Of a stretch of 64,000 nt of DNA, positions 56,620 through 64,000 are shown in pieces. The notes under the pieces are model-generated. The model did no database searches. It was given only the letters and a program-made list of their open reading frames with translations, and was not told where the DNA came from. Source of the stretch: Plutella xylostella (taxonomy: Eukaryota; Arthropoda; Insecta; Lepidoptera; Plutellidae); contig NC_064009.1 in NCBI RefSeq assembly GCF_932276165.1, forward strand, positions 8,680,001 to 8,744,000, written 5' to 3'. The number at the start of each line of letters is the position of its first letter. Position 1 is the first letter of the stretch. The position numbers and the translations under genes are program-made.

Positions 56620-57254
56620 TAGGCACCCGCACCTTGCAAATAAAGGTGGAGAAAAAAATGGACTTTATTTAACTGTCACTGTGACCCTTATGATGCCGAA
56701 CACGGAGAAAGTCGAAACGCCATATCTCACAATGTTTAACTAGGTTTCAGATAGGCTCAGACTACATAATAAGATTTTTGCGCCGCGATTTTTGTACCTA
56801 TGTGTTTAATGATTAGCTTTGTTACTTCTTTTCTTTTATGTGTAATAAAGGGTGCGATAAAGAGTATTTTATCTAGTATGAATCTACTAAATAACTAATA
56901 TTAATCCTACCTCTATGCTCGAACGACTTAAATAACCGCAAAAATATCTAAACTTTTTGCCTTCAATGTGAAGTGTTTCATCATTTCTGTAACGAAGGCA
57001 CACATGCCTTAGCCTCTCACCTCTGTCCGTATTGTTTGAGACACGTTTTGACAAAAGCAAACTAAAAAACAACTCGACCAAACCAACTCTAGTCAATACA
57101 AAAAATTTAGTCATGTTTAACAGGAGTATGACAGCGTTAACATCTGGTTTACGTCAATCTGGTTACGTGTATCTAGTTTTTTTAATCCAAACCATCCTGA
57201 TGCAAAATATCAGATTAATTTAAATAGGCCTAGATAGTATAACATCGCCAAACT

Positions 57255-58262
57255 TATTTATTTATTTATTTATTTAAGAAAACTTACAGCTAACACATTT
57301 ATCATATATAGCAAAAAGTAAAAAACAAAAAGCCAATTAAAAGTTTTCACTAATAACTTACAAATTTAAAAAAAGCCAGGGAAGCCGCTGTTGGTACAAC
57401 CAATTACGAATTGAATTTTAATAAAAATTAAAACCTATATCCTTAAAGGTAAAATAATTGCAACACAAATAAAAGCTAGACAAACTTAGAACTAAACTTA
57501 TCAGTTAAGAAATAATAAATGCTCTTGACATCACTATTGAATAAATCAATATCACTGCATTCTATTGCCAGTGAGTTAAACAGGTGGGATGCTCTTAAAA
57601 GAAATGAGTTTCGACGGTAATTTGTATGAACCAACGGCACATGCAAAATTAACTTACGGCGGATTTGACGTTGGGGAACTAAAATGTTAATTTTATTTAA
57701 TAAATCAGGACAATCAATGAGATTCTGACATAACTTCAGGAGAAATGCTATGTCCGACGCATCTCTTCTAATATAAAGAGGAAGTAAATGGAATTGATTA
57801 CAATGGAATTCGTAACTTATTCTAGGGATTTTAAATTTAAAACATAGGTACCGAATAAACTTTTTCTGAATGGATTCCAGCTTCAATTTGTAGATCTCAT
57901 AGCGAGGGTTCCAAACTTGACTTGCATATTCGAGATGACTTCTTACTAAAGCACAATAGAGCATTTTAATCGATTTCATTCGTTTAAAATGTTTACAAGA
58001 CCGAATAAGAAAACCAAGAGCTCTATATGCTTTGTTAACCACGCTCTCAATGTGGTGACCAAAAATCAACTTAGTGTCCATTACCACTCCCAAATCTCTG
58101 ATTTTATTACAACTTGTTATGGTTTCGGTGTATATACTGTAAGAGACACTTGTGAGATTTTGTTTACGGCCAAACGATACCGAAAAACACTTTGAAACAT
58201 TAATATCTAACTTATTTAGGATACAATACGATATAACTCGGTTAAGATCGCAAAGTCTGAAA
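57255..58262 (-). mobile_element. 5'-truncated Jockey-type element
   Basis: The minus-strand 3' end is a (TAAA)n tail at about 57259-57276, and coding sequence of a reverse-transcriptase C-terminus runs from 57476 to about 58262, where similarity ends abruptly. About 200 bp of 3' UTR lies between stop and tail. No target duplication was recognised. Confidence 0.75.
57476..58262 (-). pseudogene. Jockey-type reverse transcriptase, thumb and C-terminal part
   Basis: The open frame reads DLNRVISYCILNKLDINVSK, DLGVVMDTKLIFGHHIE, LVRSHLEYASQVWNP and LESIQKKFIRYLCFKFK. These are the post-FADD thumb and connection regions of Jockey-type enzymes. The catalytic FADD motif lies upstream of the truncation and is lost. 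The frame is otherwise intact for about 260 codons, suggesting a fairly recent insertion. The first 14 codons of the longest frame (upstream of 58262) are not element sequence. Confidence 0.82.
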
Positions 58263-59108
58263 AAAGATATAAACAGAAAACAATAATTAAAAAAATACAC
58301 GGACGCAATTACTATAGAAAATTGTGCAAAAATTTAAATAAGTATAAATATTATTATTATATTACAAGGGTGTGCACCTTATTTTTTTATCTTTTACGTA
58401 GACAATCGGAATAAATTGTGGTTTGGTCGACAAACACACCAAACTATTGAATATTCATAAAACAAGAACAGACACACGCTCAAGCATTCGACAATTTGAC
58501 TTGAAATTTCACACAAACATCGAGTGAAAAAAGGTTATTTTGTGTTTTAGTGTTTTCGTACAAATATTTGACGCATGCGCCTAGGCGCCGCTGCGCATCT
58601 ATTAGGATACATTTGAATTCATTAGTTACTCGGGATTTGGTTCTAATCACGAACAGATACCGTACCACCACTGCCACATTAGCGATTAACATCCAGCATC
58701 GTCGCTAGCCTGTCAAACACCTGTCAGATCCATTCAAGTCACGCCAGATTTGACATGCGAGCGACGCTGCTGAAGATTTGTTATTTGCTAATGTTCGATG
58801 GCGGTAACCCCACAGTATTATGCGCATTGGAAATATAGGTACCTAGTGTGATTAGCAATTCTGACTGTTCGGTCCAGGACCCCAAAAAATACTTCAAATT
58901 ATTAGATTTAAAAAATATGCTACTGAATCTTAGGTGGTCCTTTATTCCAGTTACCAATAAAATTATCATTGCTATAATTCAATGTTAATTGATAGCTCAC
59001 CCGCGTTATTATGGCATTTACTTAATATTAATGTAAACCTACATTAATAGAAATATTTGATAAGGTTCTGTAGTAGAATTTCGTCGTATATAATATTGTA
59101 GTTCTGTC

Positions 59109-59693
59109 TTTTTTAGGGTTCCGTAGCCAAAATGGCAAAAACGGAACCCTTATAGTTTCGTCATGTCCGTCTGTCCGTCTGTCCGTCTGTCCGTCTGTCC
59201 GTCTGTCACAGCCGATTTACTCGGAAACTATAAGTACTACAGTGATGAAATTTGATGGGAATATGTGTTGTATGAACCGCTACAAAAATATGACACTAAA
59301 TAGTAAAAAAAAGAATTGGGGGTGGGGCCCCCCATACATGTAACTGAGGGATGAAATTTTTTTTTTCGATGTACATACCCGTGTGGGGTATCAATGGAAA
59401 GGTCTTTTAAAATGATATAAAGTTTTCTAAAAAACATTTTTCTTAAAGTGAACGGTTTTTGAGATATCAGCTCTCAAAGTCGTAAAAAGTATGTCCCCCC
59501 CCCTCTATTTTTATAACTACGGGGTATAAAATTCTAAAAAAAATAGAGGTGATGCATGCTAATTAACTCTTTCAACGATTTTTGGTTTGATCAAAGTATC
59601 TCTTATAGTTTTTGAGATAGGTTGATTTAACTGTAATTTTGCTGCTACGGAACCCTTTGTGCGCGAGCCCGACTCGCACTTGGCCGGTTTTTT
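59109..59693. repeat. GGGTTCCGTAGCC...GGCCGG repeat, copy 1
   Basis: This is a 585-bp repeat with hairpins at both ends. AGGGTTCCGT pairs with ACGGAACCCT within the first 45 bp, and GCGAG-CCCGA-CTCGC lies near the right end. It contains (GTCC GTCT)n at 59166-59210 and is bordered by TTTTTT on both sides. It is a widely distributed lepidopteran repeat whose superfamily I do not know. It is non-coding. Confidence 0.8.
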
Positions 59694-60091
59694 AATCAAT
59701 AAATAGGTAATGGAACAAAATAAACAATGGTACCTATATTATTATGATAAATTATTGTCAAGTCCACGGGTTTGTGTCCATCTGAGCGGAATGGTCTTTG
59801 ATCTTTATGTAGAATATCTATTATAATAACTAACAATAAAAATCTGCCATAGAACTCTAAAAAAGTTTGTGGATTTTACGACAAAAAGCGGAGGAACTAT
59901 AAATTGTATGAATTTAGCACCGGAAGCTGTCATTAATCTGTCAGCAACTGGACTAGTAAGTAATCCAATTTCATTGAAAACCTTGTCATTATTGTCCACG
60001 ACCGATCCATCATAGTACCGACTTTGCTGGGTAAGTGACGATCGGATTCCCGATCGATCTATCAACTAGCAGACAGATTTGTTCAATCCTA

Positions 60092-60293
60092 ACTAATATT
60101 ATAAATGCGAAAGTAACTGTGTCTGTCTGTCTGTCTGTCTGTTACTCTTTCACGCCAAAACTACTGAACGGATTTGAATGAAATTTGGTATACATATAGT
60201 CTAGACCCTGAGAAAGAACATAGGCTACTTTTTATCCCGGAATTCCCACGGAAAAACTTTTTAAGGCGAAGCGAAGCTCGCGGGAACAGCTAT
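60092..60293 (+). repeat. Lepidopteran (TGTC)n short interspersed repeat, copy 4
   Basis: It runs from ACTAATATTATAAATGCGAA to GCTCGCGGGAACAGCTAT, with (TGTC)5 inside and the same body as copies 1-3. It is preceded by CAATCCT as in copy 1. Confidence 0.78.
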
Positions 60294-60303
60294 AGTAAAT
60301 ATA

Positions 60304-60440
60304 CTCGCGAGCAAGTTCCAGTGACATAGCCTAGCACCAAATTACTCATACACGGAAAAGACTAGCTTAATTACACCATCCGCAATATTAAAGTACATTT
60401 TACAGTGTATCAGAATATTACCAACTGAAAACGTTTATAT
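60304..60440. mobile_element. Partial MITE of the GAGCAATGAAA family
   Basis: CTCGCGAGCAAGTTCCAGTG opens it, followed by GACTAGCTTAATTACACC and GTGTATCAGAATATTACC. It begins about ten bases after the (TGTC)n short repeat ends. Confidence 0.5.
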
Positions 60441-60784
60441 TGTGATTAAATTGAATGTTTCAAAATAAAGGTCTTGTATATTTTTTTATTCTAGAGCTTA
60501 AAAAAATTATATATTTCTCTTGATACTGTTACTATATGACGATAAACGATAAAACCTTCACACATAACCATCGACACGTTATCATTACGTCCTACATGCA
60601 GACAAAATTGAATCAAATGCATGATACTTAAATATTAAACAATAGTCCAATAGACGAGATACATGCGTGAACATACACTTATGTTGAAAACAATGGGAGA
60701 ATAGTTTGATACAGAGGTTATTAGTCGAAATCATTTCGATATCGTGTCGTGTATTCGATCATTTAGTTCTTCTTCTTAAGGTTT

Positions 60785-61139
60785 CGGTGACAGATCATCG
60801 TCATCATCATCTTCAGCCTATTATATTATAGCAGTCCACTGCTGGACGTAGGCCTCTCCCGAAGCACACCACTGGATGCGATCTATAGCTTTCCGCGTCC
60901 AATCATAACCAGCCACCTTTCGCTTGTCGTCACCTCATCTAGCCGGAGGGCATCCCACACTACGTTTGGCTAGTCGCGGCCTCCACTCCTGAACACGTTT
61001 ACCCCATCGGTTATCGGTTCTTCGACAGATGTGACCAGCCCACTACCATCTAATCTCACTAACTCGGTTAGCTATGTCGATGACTTTAGTTCTCTGTTGG
61101 ATTATTTCGGAGACAGATACTAGAGTACATCTAGAGAGG
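60785..61139 (-). pseudogene. RTE-like retrotransposon remnant with in-frame stops
   Basis: On the minus strand the DNA reads WAGHICRRTDNRWGKRVQEW, then RPRLAKRSVGCPPAR, a stop, KVAGYDWTRKAIDRIQW and ASGEAYVQQWTAII with a stop at 60821-60823, followed by a (GAT)n-rich tail toward 60785. The motif order is the same as at 23003, but this copy keeps more of the upstream domain and has at least two nonsense codons, so it is inactive. The upstream limit is set by DNA similarity alone. Confidence 0.75.
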
Positions 61140-61162
61140 TTTGTTACCGTGGTGAAATATAC

Positions 61163-61275
61163 CTGCTCGTGAGCAATGAAAAAGTTCCAGTGACAAAAGC
61201 GGCACCAAATTACTCAAACGTAAAATGCTAGCTTTAAGACGCCGCCTGCAATATTGAAGTACATTTACAACCCCA
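61163..61275. mobile_element. Partial MITE of the GAGCAATGAAA family
   Basis: CTGCTCGTGAGCAATGAAAA opens it, followed by GTTCCAGTGACAAAAG and GACGCCGCCTGCAATATTGA. It is truncated on the right. Confidence 0.5.
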
Positions 61276-61404
61276 CTATAAAGTCCTGACAATAAAGAGT
61301 GAGGTTTTGCAAAGACAACTATCTTTTTTTAACAACTTACCACGTTTAATTATTTATTTTTAATAAGTTTTATTTCTATGCACAAAGTGAGGTTTTTCTA
61401 AAAA

Positions 61405-61815
61405 AATTGTCAAATTCAAATTCAAATTCAAATGGTTTAATCGACGTAAAATTTTACAATTATTTGTCGATAGTCATCTACCACCATTTCACAAAGGCCC
61501 CGTCATTGAGAAGGAAAGAAATGGCGAAAGAAACTCCTCGAGCATCTTTTCAACTTTTTCCTTATAATCTATTACAATTTTTACTTATATCTAGTACCTA
61601 CAATTTTACTTAAGTACCTATATCCATTTCATTTTTTCAATAGCCTTAGCTGAGGTGGACAAGACCACGCGTTTTTGTCGTTTAAATAATCATTTATACT
61701 ATAGTAAGCTTTACTACATAATGTAGCTTTAACATAATTCTTAAATTTTTGCTCAGTAAGGTTTATTGCTACATTTGGTAATTTATTATAAAAACGTATA
61801 CAGTTCCCCATGAAT
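61405..61815 (-). pseudogene. Jockey-type element, extreme 3' end with (GAATTT)n tail
   Basis: The minus-strand frame GNCIRFYNKLPNVAINLTEQ through AYYSINDYLNDKNAW ends at 61629. It is followed by a 3' UTR with GGAGTTTCTTTCGCCATTTC and a (GAATTT)n tail at 61408-61432. This is the standard C-terminus and tail of a lepidopteran Jockey-type LINE. Its upstream part is not adjacent, because another element's 3' end lies directly against it at about 61816, so it was either truncated or interrupted. Confidence 0.75.
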
Positions 61816-61895
61816 GATTATTATTATAAATTCTTTATTGCACATAAAAAACATTGTACAAAGGCGAACTTAATGCTAGTAGCATTCTCTACCAG

Positions 61896-64000
61896 TTAAC
61901 CTTTGGTGATGTCGAGAAAGTGGTTGGTAGTGCGATAGGCATAATGATGTGTTTGTTTTCGAAAGTCTGAGTGTGGGGAAAAGCAACTTATTTTTGTTTC
62001 TGTTGTCTCAATACCGTGAGTGGCTCCTACTTTAATAAATGAATTTAAGTTTTTACGAACATACATAATATTTTCATAGATATATTGGCATGGAACAGTT
62101 AGTATACCTATTTCCTTAAACGTATCTCTTAATGAAATTCTAGACCCTAATACATATATGGCTCGAATTGCTCGTTTTTGCAGAACAAAGATTTGATTAA
62201 TGTCAGCCGGTCGTCCCCACAATAGAATTCCGTAAGACATAACACTATGAAAATAACTAAAATACACAAGCCTGGCTGTATCTACATCTGTTAACTGTCT
62301 AATGGTTCTAACCGCATAAGCTGCAGAACTCAATCTACCGGCTATCCTCTCAATATGGGGTCCCCATTGCAACTTTGAGTCAATTGTAATACCCAGGAAT
62401 ACCGTTTCATTTACTAACTCTAGCTTATCGTTATTCAATGTCAAATATGTCTCTACTTGTCTTACATTAGGCAAAGTGAATTTAATACATTTTGTTTTCT
62501 TGGAGTTAAGAGCTAAATTATTTACAGTGAACCAATTAGCAACTATGGAAAGAGTACTGTTTGCATTGTCAAAATTGACTTCTTGTCGCTTCAACTTAAA
62601 TATAAGTGAAGTATCATCAGCAAACAGTACTATCTCACATAATTTATCTACCAAAAACGGTAAATCGTTAACATATACAAGAAACAAGAATGGTCCTAAA
62701 ATCGAGCCTTGGGGAACACCCATACTGACAGGACAACCAGCCGAACGCACTCCATTTATGTCAACTAGTTGAGTTCTGTTGCTCAAGTATGATTCCAATA
62801 ATGTAAGAGCTTTGCCAGTTAGCCCATAATATTTAAGTTTCATAAGTAGAGTGGCATGATCCACACAATCAAATGCTTTCGATAGATCGCAAAATACACC
62901 CACAGCATCAAGACGTTCCTCCCAAGCACTAAATATGTGTTTGACCAACGCGACACCAGCGTCAGTTGTAGATCGACCTTTGGTGAAACCGAACTGTTGG
63001 TTATGGAGAAGGCCGTGAATACTAAAGTGCGAAAGCATTTGATGCAGCATGATTTTTTCAAATATTTTACTCAGTACTGGCAAAACTGATACAGGCCTAA
63101 AATTATTGGGATCATTTTTCTCACCAGATTTAAAAAGCGGTATTAGTTTACTAAGTTTCATCAAATCGGGGAATACACCGACCTCAATGCATCTGTTAAA
63201 AAGATTAGCCAAGTGGGGTGCTAGGATATCAATAACATGACTAATAACTTTAACGGACATGCCCCATAAATCTTCTGTCATTTTTTAGGGTTCCGTAGCC
63301 AAAATGGCAAAAACGGAACCCTTATAGTTTCGTCATGTCCGTCTGTCCGTCTGTCCGTCTGTCCGTCTGTCCGTCTGTCACAGCCGATTTACTCGGAAAC
63401 TATAAGTACTACAGTGATGAAATTTGATGAGAATATGTGTTGTATGAACCGCTACAAAAATATGACACTAAATAGTAAAAAAAAGAATTGGGGGTGGGGC
63501 CCCCCATACATGTAACTGAGGGATGAAATTTTTTTTTTCGATGTACATACCCGTGTGGGGTATCAATGGAAAGGTCTTTTAAAATGATATAAAGTTTTCT
63601 ATAAAAACATTTTTCTTAAAGTGAACGGTTTTTGAGATATCAGCTCTCAAAGTCGTAAAAAGTATGTCCCCCCCCCTCTATTTTTATAACTACGGGGTAT
63701 AAAATTCTAAAAAAAATAGAGGTGATGCATGCTAATTAACTCTTTCAACGATTTTTGGTTTGATCAAAGTATCTCTTATAGTTTTTGAGATAGGTTGATT
63801 TAACTGTAATTTTGCTGCTACGGAACCCTTTGTGCGCGAGCCCGACTCGCACTTGGCCGGTTTTTTAAATTTAATTCTTTATAAGTGGTAATTATGGTCT
63901 GTGTATTTATACCATGAAATTGAAAGTCGAGATCGCAAGGCGGTGCATTCCCTCTTAGCAAACGTTCAGCTTCAGCGCAAGACGAATCAAGGTTCTCAGT
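61896..64000 (-). pseudogene. Jockey-superfamily reverse transcriptase, disrupted by insertion
   Basis: The main open part is 461 residues (63281-61896). Counting from its first Met, LSKIFEKIMLHQML is at 70-83, QQFGFTKGRSTTDA at 95-108, motif A FCDLSKAFDCVDH at 130-142 (D132, D138), MGVPQGSILGPFLF at 187-200 and motif C LFADDTS at 219-225. The frame then extends through the thumb to the stop after DITKG. The N-terminal side of the palm is separated by the inserted repeat at 63281-63866, and the fragment upstream reads into the window edge. All catalytic Asp residues visible here are kept, so inactivation is due to the insertion. In the intact element this enzyme performs target-primed reverse transcription. 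Confidence 0.88.
63281..63866. repeat. GGGTTCCGTAGCC...GGCCGG repeat, copy 2, inserted in a Jockey-type ORF
   Basis: It differs from copy 1 at only two or three places by eye (for example GATGAGAATA against GATGGGAATA near 63428). On its left the minus-strand reverse-transcriptase frame begins (TEDLWGMSVKVI). On its right the same protein continues upstream (FQFHGINTQTIITTYKELN), so it split an element's reading frame at an A/T-run. Confidence 0.85.

Larger units (their letters stand above)
52133..56773. mobile_element. Larger putative TIR element with promoter-bearing end
   Basis: About 46 bp at 52133-52178 (TGTAGTCTGAGCCTATCTG onward) is repeated in inverse orientation at 56727-56770, with TA just outside each end. 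At the right end the homology to the short neighbour extends inward to 56585 and includes the promoter. The interior of about 4.4 kb holds a MITE (54771), a minisatellite (55.44-55.89 kb) and no transposase I recognise. Whether this is one transposon or two related ends that happen to face each other is not settled. Confidence 0.45.
61816..64000 (-). mobile_element. Jockey-superfamily element, running off the window, split by a repeat
   Basis: Coding sequence runs on the minus strand from the window edge to 63867, is interrupted by a 585-bp repeat, and continues 63281-61896. The 3' UTR ends with GTGCAATAAAGAATT and an (ATA)n tail at about 61816-61830. It abuts a second Jockey-type 3' end on the same strand. 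The 5' end and any target duplication lie outside the window. Confidence 0.82.

Noticed and set aside
52133..56773. Integrated densovirus, because inverted termini with promoters enclose about 4.6 kb
   Set aside because: No non-structural or capsid reading frame or Walker motifs could be seen on either strand. TA-flanked transposon-like ends explain the structure better. Kept only as an open comparison.

Overview
This window is eukaryotic, AT-rich, repeat-dominated nuclear DNA, almost certainly from a moth or butterfly (Lepidoptera). The support is the set of interspersed repeats, which I recognise as lepidopteran: a tRNA-headed SINE, a 5S-rRNA-headed SINE with a (TGA)n tail, an RTE-like 3' end coding GEAYVQQW, Jockey-type elements with (GAATTT)n tails, the GGGTTCCGTAGCC...GGCCGG repeat, and short (TGTC)n-bearing repeats. 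I find no host protein-coding gene I would name. Two or three CpG-rich patches (about 15.5, 40.6 and 48.9 kb) look promoter-like. The window reads as intergenic or long-intron DNA.

Region by region. 1-4.7 kb: a short (TGTC)n repeat at 1.2 kb, then a palindromic terminal-inverted-repeat (TIR) element (1660-3090) with a second TIR element (2257-2895) nested in it. 4.76-13.70 kb: the best-defined locus, an LTR retrotransposon with 4-bp target-site duplications (TSDs), two 310-bp LTRs identical by eye, and no gag or pol. Its internal part carries two large tandem arrays (11.5-12.2 and 12.5-13.2 kb). Its 5' LTR is split by an apparently full-length I-superfamily non-LTR retrotransposon (4860-10068) with intact ORF1 and ORF2, its own TSD and a poly(A) tail. 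13.7-26 kb: miniature TIR elements, a 540-bp fold-back hairpin (15980-16523), a fold-back element made of degenerate short repeats (21.39-22.16 kb) and a 5'-truncated RTE-like copy. 26.3-29.6 kb: a SINE with a perfect 12-bp TSD and a decayed pogo-like DNA transposon with TA TSDs and repeated subterminal motifs.

30-39 kb: two copies of a 1.15-kb non-autonomous DNA transposon with perfect 33-bp TIRs, perfect 9-bp TSDs and a strictly alternating array of a 12-bp motif, plus an R4/Dong-like retrotransposon C-terminus with a restriction-like endonuclease. 40-44 kb: the 5S-derived SINE and a 5'-truncated, frameshifted Jockey element with a 16-bp TSD. 44-51 kb: mostly unannotatable single-copy-looking DNA. 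51.8-56.8 kb: paired inverted termini, each carrying a TATA box plus arthropod initiator and enclosing about 4.4 kb that includes a GC-rich minisatellite. 57-64 kb: three minus-strand Jockey-type remnants, one split by a roughly 585-bp repeat that also occurs nearly unchanged 4.2 kb away.

The coding parts do not form a pathway. Each is the machinery of a separate selfish element: endonuclease, reverse transcriptase and RNase H in the non-LTR elements, transposase in the pogo-like element. The layered insertions give a relative chronology, with the I element in the 5' LTR being later than the LTR element. All identities and alignments were judged by eye.
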